From: Marinilabilia salmonicolor JCM 21150
GTDB taxonomy: Bacteria > Bacteroidota > Bacteroidia > Bacteroidales > Marinilabiliaceae
Direction: 5' to 3'
Length of the DNA stretch: 64,000 nt
NCBI RefSeq assembly: GCF_000259075.1
Contig: NZ_AJKI01000040.1
Span: 62,001 to 126,000 of the forward strand
The notes below the pieces were generated by a model. It did not search any database. It worked only from the letters and a program-made list of their open reading frames with translations, and was not told where the DNA came from. The position numbers were made by a program, and so were the translations under genes. Of the stretch, positions 1-8,644 are shown piece by piece; within the stretch, counting starts at the first letter, position 1, and each line of letters begins with the position of its first letter.

Positions 1-104
1 TCTTTGTTGCTTAAGCGATTGTTAAACGGGCGCAAGCGAAAGTAGCCTCATCATGAGGAAAGAAAACAGCCACCAACGGGTGGGTTGTTTGATGTTTGAG
101 ATGA

Positions 105-137
105 AAAGCTCTTCGGGAAACCGGAGAGCTTTTTTTT
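105..137 (+). terminator. Rho-independent terminator for a plus-strand transcript entering from upstream
   Basis: A 12-bp stem with one T:G wobble is closed by a GAAA tetraloop and followed by a run of eight or more T. Two small hairpins lie just before it (CCTCATCATGAGG and CCACCAACGGGTGG). The gene it ends is mostly outside the window; the first 45 bases are open in frame 1 and end in TAG, but that is too little to call a gene. Confidence 0.7.
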
Positions 138-156
138 CAGTTAATGAGTTGATGAA

Positions 157-645
157 CTAATGAGCTGGTGAGTAAGGGTGGAAGAGGTTTGATTCTTCCT
201 GTTTGAGGGAAGCGCCGAAGTAGAAGCTGAAGACCTGAGTGATAATGGCGCTTAGAACACCCAGGATATAGATGATAATGTCTTTGCCTTTTTGAGGGAG
301 AGAATCGGGATAAAAGAGAATGACAAAGAATAGCGCAAAAGAGAGTACGGTGGTAATGATGGCCAGGTAGGCAGAGATGTTTTTGTTTAGCAGTGTCGCT
401 GAGGGGCTTGTCTGCACTTTTGCTGCCCGGTTCCGTGCAGAATCTTTATCTTTTAAAATGTTACTTTCCTGTTTAATTTTCAGGCTTTGCATTTCGTGCT
501 GATGTTGCCATTCGGCTTTTTTGAGTTCCAGTTCCAGCTGAAGCTTTTCTGATTTTGTTGTGGTAAGGTTGTCGATGACATTGCCAATGGAAGAGACGAT
601 GGTCTCTCCGGTTCCTTTGTTGAAAAGATTGGATATGAAGCTCAT
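157..645 (-). CDS. Putative 3TM-type phage/GTA holin
   Basis: Small membrane protein of 162 residues when started at the ATG at 645, where the sequence reads MSFISNLFNKG. The longer reading frame upstream overlaps the lysozyme gene and is rejected. The N-terminal half is charged and probably helical (residues about 25-75, with the SARNRAAK segment typical of this holin family). Two hydrophobic segments follow at about residues 87-110 and 122-145, then a short polar tail. Holins of this type permeabilise the inner membrane so that a lysozyme can reach the peptidoglycan. It lies 10 bases downstream of a GH108 lysozyme on the same strand, so the two probably form one transcript. Family assignment is by pattern and neighbour; no other phage genes are visible nearby. 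Confidence 0.6.
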   Translation of the reverse strand: MSFISNLFNKGTGETIVSSIGNVIDNLTTTKSEKLQLELELKKAEWQHQHEMQSLKIKQESNILKDKDSARNRAAKVQTSPSATLLNKNISAYLAIITTVLSFALFFVILFYPDSLPQKGKDIIIYILGVLSAIITQVFSFYFGASLKQEESNLFHPYSPAH

Positions 646-655
646 GATTTTATTT

Positions 656-1189
656 TTAGATGTCACCAATAGCACGGCGGATCCAGCCAAAAAAGAATTT
701 ACGGTTGGCCGGGCGGATTTTAACCAGGTGAACGTACCGGGCAATTTTGGCGATGGTAAATGATGCCAGGAAGAGTTCCGGATTGAATCTATTGACGGCA
801 TTAAGGGTAATAGGGCCGATAATTCCGTCAGGAGTAACCTCGAGAACTCTTTGTGCCATGGAAATGCCGGTTTTGACACCTGAATTAACGCAGAAGTCAA
901 AGATGGATTCGGCGACTAACTGGTTTTGGATGAGGTCGCCTTTTATTTTATCCCAAAATTTATTTTTAAAGAATTGTCTGACCTCATCAGCGAGATGAAC
1001 ATCAGAATCAAGAGGATCTGGGAACCCGGGCGATTGTTTATACTTGTCGATGGTTCTCCAGCCGGTCCAGTCGGGGTGGATATTTCGGGCAATACCTTTG
1101 TAGGTTTCACCACCCAGGTCATCCGGTTCATTTACGTATCCACCTTCGTGAATGAGGGTTTTGTTGAAAGCATCTTCAAAAATTGCCAT
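656..1189 (-). CDS. GH108-family lysozyme (endolysin) with peptidoglycan-binding C-terminus
   Basis: Protein of 177 residues predicted to cleave the glycan strand of peptidoglycan. The N-terminus carries the GH108 signature HEGGYVN (residues 14-20) with the likely catalytic Glu15, followed by DLGGETYKGIA, also typical of the family. The C-terminal part (about 95-177) matches the pattern of the small peptidoglycan-binding domain found with GH108 (PDGIIGPITLNAVN). There is no signal peptide, which fits export through the holin encoded immediately downstream. The length equals that of ordinary phage endolysins of this class, so it looks intact. Either a prophage remnant or a lysis module recruited for release of a tailocin or secreted product; the window does not decide between these. 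Confidence 0.82.
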   Translation of the reverse strand: MAIFEDAFNKTLIHEGGYVNEPDDLGGETYKGIARNIHPDWTGWRTIDKYKQSPGFPDPLDSDVHLADEVRQFFKNKFWDKIKGDLIQNQLVAESIFDFCVNSGVKTGISMAQRVLEVTPDGIIGPITLNAVNRFNPELFLASFTIAKIARYVHLVKIRPANRKFFFGWIRRAIGDI

Positions 1190-1280
1190 AATTTGAGGTT
1201 TTATCGATTAGAGGCAATTTATCAAGGAGGGTCTCTGTTTGCAAGGGAGTTGGGGGAATGTGAGAGAATTGGGAGAGATT

Positions 1281-1306
1281 GGGCGATTTGGAAATCGCCC
1301 GTCCTG
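1281..1306 (+). repeat. REP-like hairpin, GGGCGAT stem variant
   Basis: Stem GGGCGAT/ATCGCCC closed over a loop ending in GGAA, followed by the fixed tail GTCCTG. Member of the dispersed family described at 32762 and elsewhere. Confidence 0.75.
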
Positions 1307-1378
1307 AAATGTTTTAGGGAGAAAACCAGGGAGAAAAATAATTTAGCGGAGGGGTGCATTCCCTCCACCGTGCCAGGG

Positions 1379-1407
1379 CCGTTTCTGACAGGAAGCGGTT
1401 TTTTTTA
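1379..1407 (+). terminator. Hairpin with T-run, possible plus-strand terminator
   Basis: Stem CCGTTTC/GAAGCGG with one G:T pair, loop TGACAG, then eight T. No plus-strand gene precedes it, so it may end a small RNA or be a relic. Confidence 0.4.
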
Positions 1408-1578
1408 TTGGGGTTGTTTTAAAGCGCTGTATGTCAATGTATTTATTTGTTATGGAAGTCACTAATAGTGATGTTTTGAATTAAAGGTCGGGAATCTCCG
1501 ATTGAATTCTTCCTGCTGACATTAAAAGGACAAAAGAAAAAGAAAAAAGAAAGCTGTGGATTTGGGTGGTATGGGAGT

Positions 1579-1664
1579 CTGTCAAGGTTTTTGCAAAAAC
1601 AAAAGTACTGAAGAAGTATTAAGTATTTGCCTTTTGCAAAACCCGAAGGGCTTGACCTTGACAG
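1579..1664. repeat. 86-bp imperfect inverted repeat
   Basis: CTGTCAAGG at 1579-1587 is exactly complementary to CCTTGACAG at 1656-1664, and TTTTGCAAAA occurs just inside each arm. The right arm has extra bases (CAAGCCCTTCGGG on the opposite strand). It looks like a small miniature-element relic or a long RNA hairpin. Confidence 0.5.
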
Positions 1665-1869
1665 GCAGTGGCGGGCGGGCAGTGGGGTACCGCCCTAACT
1701 TTGCGAGTCTTTTTGTTTTTTGAGAGTGTTTTTGGCTTTTATCTCGCAACCTGACATTATTTGCTATTCATAATTTTGATTAGATGGCAAAGAAATAGGT
1801 GTCTTTGTTTTTCCAAAGCTTTTGAGGTAAGAGAACCTGCAATGTTGTATAATTTATTGGAGATAAACG

Positions 1870-2240
1870 AATGTACCTTCCCGGGGACGATAATGATGTG
1901 GGAAAGGTGTATCCGGATAAATGAAATGCGTAGGGAGCAAAGGCAGTTGTGCGAACAAATAAAAGTTTGTTAATGGGGTAATGATATACTCTGATGAGGT
2001 TGGGGATTGAGTACTACTGCAGCGGGATGCCGGGGCTTTTGGACCGGGATGCATGGCCAGGGTGCATGAAGCCGAAGAGAAACGAAGGTGGAATGCAAAC
2101 TGTCCAGGGAGCACGGGGCAAGTGCCACCGGCATAAGGGGTGCTTGAAGGGAATTCACCTTTTCCACACCGCTTTTGGGGTGGCGGGGAAATGTGGATTA
2201 ACGAGCCGGGATTTTACGAATAATAAACAAACCCACTACG
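1870..2240. repeat. Copy 1 of an imperfect ~370-bp tandem repeat
   Basis: Aligns in order with 2247-2600. Shared landmarks are CCTTCC(C)GGGG near the start, GCAGTTGTGCG versus GCAGCTGTGCG, TTGGGGATTG, CATGGCC followed by a purine-rich stretch, GTGGAATGCAAAC, GGAGCACGGG, and a closing hairpin (CACCGC...GGTGGCGGGGAAA). Neither copy keeps an open frame, while short conserved blocks are interrupted by length changes, which suits a structured RNA or a decayed element. Confidence 0.55.
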
Positions 2241-2246
2241 TATGTG

Positions 2247-2600
2247 GATGTTCCTTCCGGGGTTTATAATGACGCGGCAAAAAGGGGGTGGATTATAAAA
2301 AGGAATCCGGGAAGGGAAAAGCAGCTGTGCGGACTATTGCATCACCATGTACCAAATGTAAAACTATTATGAATGTTATTGGGGATTGTAGCACTGCTGT
2401 CGGGGGTGCCCAGGGCTATTGGTACGGGATACATGGCCGGGTAGCATGGAACTGGAACGAAGCGAAAGTGGAATGCAAACCGGGCATGGAGCACGGGCCA
2501 AATGCCCCGGGCACAAGGAGATGTTGAAAGCCTGGTAACCCCCTATTTGCTGCACCGCTAAAGGGTGGCGGGGAAAAGGGGCCTTCAGGCCGGCTCCCTT
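2247..2600. repeat. Copy 2 of an imperfect ~370-bp tandem repeat
   Basis: Second copy of the unit described at 1870. It retains the same block order and ends in a clear hairpin (CACCGC, loop, GGTGGCGG) followed by GGCCTTCAGGCCGGCTCCC, which resembles the start of the long dispersed repeat at 3284 read on the opposite strand. Confidence 0.55.
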
Positions 2601-2771
2601 TTTTGCTCAAATGCGGGAAGGAATGGGGCTATAAAATATAATGGGCTTATAGGACAGCAGGACTAGTTGATGAGGTTTGAATTGGTGAACTGGTGAGTTG
2701 ATGAGTAAGGGGGGTGTGTTAGTGATAGAGAACCGGGGGGCTGAAAGATGGAGGTTAGCTTTAGTGAAAAT

Positions 2772-2797
2772 GTACGATTGGGAAATCGTACGTCCCG
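2772..2797 (+). repeat. REP-like hairpin, GTACGAT stem variant
   Basis: Stem GTACGAT/ATCGTAC with GGGAA loop and GTCCCG tail; both stem arms carry the compensatory A/T change relative to the GTGCGAT variant. Confidence 0.75.
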
Positions 2798-3213
2798 GGG
2801 TGAGAGAACTGTGGGGCTGTTCCTATAAGAACGCGTTATGTTTTTATAGCTTGGGGTGGTTGCTGGGGACTCATTTTTGAAGAAGGGTTGGGTGGCTCTT
2901 TGACAGCCTGGGGAGTTTTGTGTTTTGGATTTTGAAGGTTTGGGTTAGGGGTTGAGCTGTATGGGTAAAAGGATGTCTGTTAAAAGGGAGTTTGGGGTTA
3001 AGAGCATTTGGAGGATTGGAATTGGCCAGAATTGAAAGTTAATAAGGCTTGCAATGTGCCAATGCGGGAAGGTTCAAAAATGTGGCACTCCGAAACCACT
3101 GCGGGTGGATGCGGGGAAGGGGCAAAAAGACCGGGCGAGCCCCGAAGTGGCGGGGGTAAATGAAAAGTAAAGATTCAGGCTTGAAAGGTTGTTTAAGGCT
3201 CAAAGTGAAATTT

Positions 3214-3239
3214 GGGCGGATCGGAATCCGCCCGTCCTG
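3214..3239 (+). repeat. REP-like hairpin, GGGCGGAT stem variant
   Basis: Stem GGGCGGAT/ATCCGCCC around CGGA, then GTCCTG. Lies about 300 bases beyond the stop of the minus-strand STAND gene. Confidence 0.75.
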
Positions 3240-3283
3240 AGGGGTGGGGATTTTTGCCCCCTGGAGGAAAATGGAGCAAAAAA

Positions 3284-3440
3284 GGGAGCCGGCCTGAAGG
3301 CTGCGTGAGGGATTGCAGCGGAAACCCCGGAGGCCCCGGTCAATCGAAAATCTTGTTTGCGTGCGATAAGGAAATCGCACGTCCTGGAATTTCGGGGCCG
3401 AGGAGTTGGAGCGTAAAGCCCGACCCGAAGGGGCACGCCC
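3284..3440 (+). repeat. Long dispersed repeat, copy 1
   Basis: About 155 bp shared with 10718-10895: GGGAGCC, CTGCGTGAGGGATTGCAGCG, GAAACCCCGGAGGCCC, GGTCAATCGAAAAT, then GAGGAGTTGGAGCG, AAAGCC, GA and GGGGCACGCCC. A REP-like hairpin is nested at the same internal position in both copies (3361-3386 here). Its shadow reading frames give the ASGVSAAIPHA string and are not genes. Confidence 0.75.
3361..3386 (+). repeat. REP-like hairpin nested in the long repeat
   Basis: Stem GTGCGAT/ATCGCAC around AAGGAA, tail GTCCTG. Confidence 0.75.
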
Positions 3441-3547
3441 AAGAAAAAAGAGAGAGTTATGCACTACTAATATTTAAGGCTAATTGTTTCTTTTTAGAAA
3501 ATAGAGACTGTTCAAAAAAGTGTTTAAGATAAAGAAACATAATTATT

Positions 3548-6500
3548 TCAAAAACGAGGACGAGCATCTATTTCCAGTAAGGCATCCCGGGTTTTAAGTG
3601 CATCGAATTTGAGAAGAACTTCAAAAAGATCCAGACCCTTGTGTTGAAAACCGGGGCCCATATTATGGAGGGTTAACGCTATGGTAACCAGGTCGGGAGC
3701 ATCGGCTGCTGCTGATGTTGTGAAGTCTCCTAACCTTTTGCCTTCCTTGTTGATTATCTGGCTTGAAAGTTGAAATACTTTATCGGGGAACACCTTGATG
3801 ATTTTAAGTAAAGAATGAGGGACAGAACTGCATTCTTCAGTTCTGGTTAGAGTTTTATTGTCAATAAAAGCATTTAAGACTGCTTCGTATTCAGGTCCAG
3901 CATTAATCTGCTGATGGGGAAATAAAATGCGAATGAGAATTTCATCCGTTTCAATCTTCTGCAGACTAAGCATTTCATTTATGTATGGAAGGCATTTGGA
4001 GCGAAATTTGGGAAATTCCCACAATTCGGAGAAAGACCAGGCCAGACCTTTTTGCTGTAGGGAATTTTCTGATTGTACTATTTTATGGTACTCTGTTAAA
4101 CTCCAGTCGGATTCATTGTCGATTAGTAAACGAAAACCAATTAACTCGCCGAAAAGTTGATTGCTTTGAGGTGTTGCATATTCCTTGATTTTATACATCC
4201 ACCTATTGTGCATTACCTGAGGCATATGATGAACGGCTTGCGCCAATGTAATTCCGAAGTCACCATCTTCCATAATGCCCGGATATTTATTGCACATTTT
4301 CAAAAGGAATTCATTAAGGTTCTCAATATTGCAATGGCCAAGAGTTGGACGAACCAGCAGCTGTAACACGAAGGTCCAATATTCTATGTCATGATTATCT
4401 TCGATGTGGTGAGAAAGGAGGTTAAGCCATTTTTTGCAATCTGGATTCTTCCTTAAAAGAAGTCCATTACGCAAGGTCTTAAGAAAGAAATAATCTTTGT
4501 TAGGAATGGGGCGACTTTGCTCTGGATTCCAAAGAAGGCTACTTTGATGATTACGGTGATTACAAGAGGGGGACACGATAATCGGCTTGTTGTCAGATTG
4601 AGACAGCCAAGTTTCTAGGCGAGAGCACCATTCATCAGATAGTCCTTCGTCTTCCTTAATGCGACAATCTAACGCCCTGGCACAACTTTGGAAAAAATCT
4701 GGTGCTTTAATTTCTTTAGCGGTAAAAAAGAGGATGAGATCCTGAATCTGGATAAGATTTATTTTGTCTGCCGGGAGAGCTTCCAGGACCTGGGATATGG
4801 TTTTTGTATTATCAGGGGAGAGCTGTTTAATTACTTCAATAACTTTATCAGGTTCAATTTTAGAATATTCAGCAAGCGTTCTGGATAAACTATCCAGTTT
4901 TATAACCTCCCAGGAATCCGATTGGTCAATGGAAACAATCAGTCTTACAATATTATTAATTTCAGTTTTTTTAATCTTATCTAAAGGCAAAGGGTTTTCC
5001 GGAGCCATATTTACACTATGACTGTCAGTGCTGAAGTTTGCTTTTTCTATTTTGCCAAATTTACGTTCCTCTTCCCTGAGTTTTTTTTTCGATGAAACGG
5101 AAAGAAGTTTTAGAGGAAGTGAAGAAATTAATCGTTGTCTATGATGACGATTATATTCGGAAAACCGTTTTTTATCTTTCGGATTTGGTATAGAAGTAGT
5201 GTCGTAATAACAGAGTGACCAGATTTTCTGCTCTAAAGAAGATCTTTGTTGTGGATCCAAGCAAGGAAAAAGGGTTGAGATGAGATTAGTTGAATCTTTG
5301 AAAGGGACAACGTTTTGGCTGTTACCGACAAAAAACCTACGATCATCTTCCATAAGGTAATTCAATACTGTGGAAGAATGATGCGGGCATAATTCATTTA
5401 AAGCTATTGTAAGCAAACGATGTTGAGGGATGAAAGAAGATTTTTTGGCTTTATTCAGAAAGGACAAGAAATCATCCTGGTATTGCTTTGCAAAAAGCTT
5501 TATTCCTGTTTCCATGGAGCTGACCAAATAATTACGCATATGTCCGGAATCACCGTTTAGATAGAACCAAGTACCTGATACATTTCTGTATTCAAATCTA
5601 CTTTCAGAATATTGGACTTTTAGATGATACGACAGCTTGTTTAGCAGAGGCCAGAAAGCACTCACGAAAATTTTTGGTGTCAATTTGGCCAATATATTGA
5701 GGTGTTGCCAAGTGGTATTTACTTCCGCGAAATCTTCGAAAGGTTTTCTTCTTTTCTGTTCCAGCAACCATTCATCAATGACATTATCCTCCGGGTTTTC
5801 TATTTCTTCCGATATAGGACTCAACTCCAGGAATTCCAGTTTTTTAATGAAAAATTGTGCTGCCAAATTGACTGCTGATTCCGGATTGGTTTTAGAAATT
5901 CGCTGTGTCAGTTCCTGAGCCGGAATATTGCCTATGTTTTTGGAGGTGATTATGTATTCGGCAAGGTCTATTGCTTTTTCGTTCCAATATGTATTGTTTT
6001 GAAGGACATGAAATAAGTAATATAATTGTTCCTCGTTTTTCCAGTACTTTATTAAAAAATCCAGAACGATTTCAGGGGAGAACCTGATAGCGGAGGCAAG
6101 AATAATTGAAGCAGCTTTCTGCTGAGAAACGCTACCATTCATTAAATATGTAATATGGGTTTCCTTAAATTTGTTGAACCACCCTTTTGAACCTGCAATG
6201 CTCAAGCATATTTTGCTTGTCAGTTCCCGATCTCGAAGGAGGTCTGAGAATACGCAGAACTCATGATCTGACGGGTCAATAAAAGAACCAATGGATTCAA
6301 TTAAGAGAAATAATATGTGGGTTCTTAAATGGGTTCGGTTTTCGTTCAGAAGTAAGTTCAACTGGTTGTTGTACTCCCAGGGGTCTGCTACTCTAAGATA
6401 AAGAATAGCAGTAAACAACTTTGGACGAATATTCAGGTTATTCTGATGGGTAAGAACGAATTTCACCAGAGATCCATTTTTTAATAAGGATCTTGTCCAA

Positions 6501-8005
6501 ACAAAAGCCTGCAGGGTTTGATGAGCAAAAGAAATTTGTTTGTTGTTTTTAACCAGAAGACCTGTCTGGCAAAGGAAATCAATTTCGTTCAGATAGTCTT
6601 CGAAATTAATTGCCGGAAGTGCTAATTTAGCTTCCTCTGTCATTTCCGTAGCCAGTTTAATTAGCAATTCAGAACGGGCTTTACGCTCAGAACCACTACC
6701 CAGAGAATAGTTCCAAATTTGTTCGTAAAGGTCAATGTGGGATTTGAACTTTTGTTCCGGATAATTTTTTATGTGAGATAAGAAGAGATTTAAATTGTTG
6801 GGACGTCTAATGAAATTTTTAAAGTCATTATCAATAAAGGTGAATTTGATGTTCAGTTCATCCAGCGTTTCTTTTACAGCATCCCATGATAGTAGGAATA
6901 ATTCTATTGTATCTGCCTCAATGGTATTAAACCTGCTGTCGTATTTTAGTTCGAAAGGACGTGATGAAGCAAGGATGTGAATGTTTGAAAGGTGATGTAG
7001 ATTATTAATTAAATCGAGTAACACGGATAATCTGTTGGTTTTTACATCCACAAGATCACTGAGGGCATCCATTTGGTCGATGAGTAAAAAAACAGGTTCA
7101 TTTCTAGCTATCTTTTTAATGCAGGATGTTATATTACCAGGTAATCTCAGAAAAGCAGATAGAGATTGTAAATCTGTTACTGAATGCGATAACTTATCGG
7201 CTTTTATTCCGAGAACAGGAATGCCCTGAGAATGGAGTTTGTTTGTCATCCTTGCCAGTAGAGCACTTTTGCCTGTACCCTGTTCCCCTAGCAAGATTGT
7301 GGTTGAGTAACTGGCTGAATGAGTTTTAGATAACCATTCATTTTCTTCTTTACGTTCCAGCCACTTTTTATTTATGGTGAGGGTTTGAGGCCATTTTGAC
7401 AAAAAGGATGATTGAACTTTAAATGCTTTTTTTATTTCCTCAAGGGATGCTTGATTATTACTATTATCCTTGCCGCCATTGGCTTGATTTTGGGGGAGTT
7501 GATTGGAAATCCATTTTTTGAAATCTTGCAATTCGTTATTATTAACCAATTCAGGATAGAATTTTTTCAAAGTGTTTGGAGAACTTTCAAGCCTTTGGCA
7601 AATTTCATCCCAACTAAAAATATAGACACGGAATAGGTTTTTCTTTTTATGAATAGCATCTATTTTTCTTGCCACCGCTTGAATATTTTGATCACTTTGT
7701 GCTGTGGTTGCAAGTATAAAAATGTCGGGAAGGGGATAAAAGGATTTTACTTTTTTGATCTCTTCTTTTAGTTCTTTTTCCGTAACCTTCCCGCCGTAAT
7801 TAGTGTTTTTGCCCTTACATTGAATACAGTAAAATAAGTTATTTTTTGAGTAGCCATATATATCAACACCCGACTGCTCCTGGCCTAGTCTTCCATTCAT
7901 CTGGATGTTTGGGTCATCTAATATGTCCATCCAAAGGGAGTGGCAAAAACGTTCAAAATCCTGCCAGTTGGCCGGGGGTGGAATTTGTATGTTGTAGGTG
8001 TGCAT
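3548..8005 (-). CDS. Nuclease-STAND NTPase, Avs-like antiviral sensor
   Basis: Very large cytosolic protein of 1485 residues. Residues 1-150 look like a PD-(D/E)XK (Mrr-like) nuclease: GVDIYGY with Asp48, then CIQCKGK with Lys64, and a helix rich in Lys after it. Residues about 225-400 form a STAND-type P-loop NTPase with Walker A GEQGTGKS (240-247), Walker B VFLLIDQMDAL (305-315) and an ILASSRPFEL sensor-type segment. The remaining ~1000 residues are helical and repeat-like without recognisable motifs, as in the target-sensing arm of Avs proteins. In that family, binding of a phage protein such as terminase or portal makes the protein oligomerise and activates the N-terminal effector. Here the effector would be DNA cleavage. 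It stands alone with its own likely promoter and no partner gene. Specific Avs subtype cannot be assigned by eye. Confidence 0.75.
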   Translation of the reverse strand: MHTYNIQIPPPANWQDFERFCHSLWMDILDDPNIQMNGRLGQEQSGVDIYGYSKNNLFYCIQCKGKNTNYGGKVTEKELKEEIKKVKSFYPLPDIFILATTAQSDQNIQAVARKIDAIHKKKNLFRVYIFSWDEICQRLESSPNTLKKFYPELVNNNELQDFKKWISNQLPQNQANGGKDNSNNQASLEEIKKAFKVQSSFLSKWPQTLTINKKWLERKEENEWLSKTHSASYSTTILLGEQGTGKSALLARMTNKLHSQGIPVLGIKADKLSHSVTDLQSLSAFLRLPGNITSCIKKIARNEPVFLLIDQMDALSDLVDVKTNRLSVLLDLINNLHHLSNIHILASSRPFELKYDSRFNTIEADTIELFLLSWDAVKETLDELNIKFTFIDNDFKNFIRRPNNLNLFLSHIKNYPEQKFKSHIDLYEQIWNYSLGSGSERKARSELLIKLATEMTEEAKLALPAINFEDYLNEIDFLCQTGLLVKNNKQISFAHQTLQAFVWTRSLLKNGSLVKFVLTHQNNLNIRPKLFTAILYLRVADPWEYNNQLNLLLNENRTHLRTHILFLLIESIGSFIDPSDHEFCVFSDLLRDRELTSKICLSIAGSKGWFNKFKETHITYLMNGSVSQQKAASIILASAIRFSPEIVLDFLIKYWKNEEQLYYLFHVLQNNTYWNEKAIDLAEYIITSKNIGNIPAQELTQRISKTNPESAVNLAAQFFIKKLEFLELSPISEEIENPEDNVIDEWLLEQKRRKPFEDFAEVNTTWQHLNILAKLTPKIFVSAFWPLLNKLSYHLKVQYSESRFEYRNVSGTWFYLNGDSGHMRNYLVSSMETGIKLFAKQYQDDFLSFLNKAKKSSFIPQHRLLTIALNELCPHHSSTVLNYLMEDDRRFFVGNSQNVVPFKDSTNLISTLFPCLDPQQRSSLEQKIWSLCYYDTTSIPNPKDKKRFSEYNRHHRQRLISSLPLKLLSVSSKKKLREEERKFGKIEKANFSTDSHSVNMAPENPLPLDKIKKTEINNIVRLIVSIDQSDSWEVIKLDSLSRTLAEYSKIEPDKVIEVIKQLSPDNTKTISQVLEALPADKINLIQIQDLILFFTAKEIKAPDFFQSCARALDCRIKEDEGLSDEWCSRLETWLSQSDNKPIIVSPSCNHRNHQSSLLWNPEQSRPIPNKDYFFLKTLRNGLLLRKNPDCKKWLNLLSHHIEDNHDIEYWTFVLQLLVRPTLGHCNIENLNEFLLKMCNKYPGIMEDGDFGITLAQAVHHMPQVMHNRWMYKIKEYATPQSNQLFGELIGFRLLIDNESDWSLTEYHKIVQSENSLQQKGLAWSFSELWEFPKFRSKCLPYINEMLSLQKIETDEILIRILFPHQQINAGPEYEAVLNAFIDNKTLTRTEECSSVPHSLLKIIKVFPDKVFQLSSQIINKEGKRLGDFTTSAAADAPDLVTIALTLHNMGPGFQHKGLDLFEVLLKFDALKTRDALLEIDARPRF

Positions 8006-8040
8006 TTTTAGTATTTTGTTAAAGCTACTTCCCTTCTAAT

Positions 8041-8048
8041 CAAAAATA
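8041..8048 (-). promoter_or_regulatory. Possible -7 box for the STAND gene
   Basis: Reads TATTTTTG on the minus strand, matching the Bacteroidota -7 consensus TAnnTTTG, 36 bases before the start codon. No clear -33 TTTG is visible. Confidence 0.35.
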
Positions 8049-8302
8049 AGGATTGTTATTGAGAAAGTTCTGGTTTTATTGAGTTGTTATGAAGAAGTTG
8101 TATTGCCGGTACTGTTTACTGGTTGGTCATGGAGCGTGTAACTAAGTGTAAGCCAAGGGCCTTCTGCGTATCGTAAAAGTAAATAATTTTATCTAAGCGG
8201 GGGGTGTGGGCTTGGGAATTAGATTTTTCCAAGTTCTACTGGAATTTTTTAGAATTTGTATAATCAAATGGAGCTTTCCGAAAAAATCTGGTAATCGTTG
8301 GA

Positions 8303-8600
8303 TTTTTACCAATTGTGTTGCAAAAAATTAGCCAGATCTAAATCGTAGTTTTGGTTGTACTGTGGAATTTTAGCAAACACTTTGGGGAGCCATTCACTGG
8401 GATTAGCATTACTGGCTTTGCAGCATTCTTGTAAAGAATAGATGATGGCTAGGTTCTTTGCAGCATCATGGTTGCACAAAACAAACATCCTTTTCTTCCA
8501 ATAGCCAGGAGCCTGATGGCATTTCCCGTCAGGTTATTGTCTGGCAGGTTGCGTCCATCAAGATGATAGCGGGACAACCGCATGAAAAGATTGTATGATT
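8303..8600 (-). pseudogene. IS66-family transposase, C-terminal remnant with frameshift
   Basis: Reading leftward from about 8600, one frame gives RYHLDGRNLPDNN, then AIRLLAIGRKGCLFC, the conserved end of the IS66 transposase catalytic region. The frame then shifts near 8487 and continues as HDAAKNLAIIYSLQECC and NPSEWLPKVF, the usual IS66 C-terminal block, ending in LQHNW. The DNN motif is intact but the rest of the transposase, the accessory IS66 genes and the inverted repeats are absent. It is a dead fragment that marks past insertion next to the STAND gene. Confidence 0.8.
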
Positions 8601-8644
8601 AAGCATTTTCCTGGTTGTGTCCGGAAATGTAGGCCACGTATATT

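Larger units (their letters stand above)
1190..3547. other. 2.3-kb region without a convincing gene, rich in repeats
   Basis: All open frames here are short, overlap on both strands and have no recognisable protein features. The region holds a terminator-like hairpin (1379), an 86-bp inverted repeat (1579), two imperfect copies of a ~370-bp sequence (1870-2600), REP-like hairpins (1281, 2772, 3214, 3361) and one copy of a long dispersed repeat (3284-3440). Runs of purines and many G-rich tracts set it apart from the AT-rich genes around it. It probably accumulated repeats between two accessory genes. Confidence 0.6.

Noticed and set aside
1-45. C-terminal end of a plus-strand gene at the window edge
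   Set aside because: Frame 1 is open to a TAG at 43-45, and a terminator follows at 105, but 14 residues are too few to support a call.
157-900. Full 247-residue frame over the holin gene
   Set aside because: The first 85 residues overlap the lysozyme gene antisense-free in another frame and have no holin character; the ATG at 645 gives a normal holin.
1854-2610. Several 60-90-residue frames on both strands
   Set aside because: They overlap one another, lack protein features and coincide with the two-copy noncoding repeat; similarity between them follows from the DNA repeat.
3039-3532. Overlapping frames of 80-141 residues
   Set aside because: They run through REP hairpins and the long repeat on opposite strands and show no domain.
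8303-8600. Intact small gene of 60 residues
   Set aside because: The residues are the C-terminal block of an IS66 transposase whose preceding part is in another frame.
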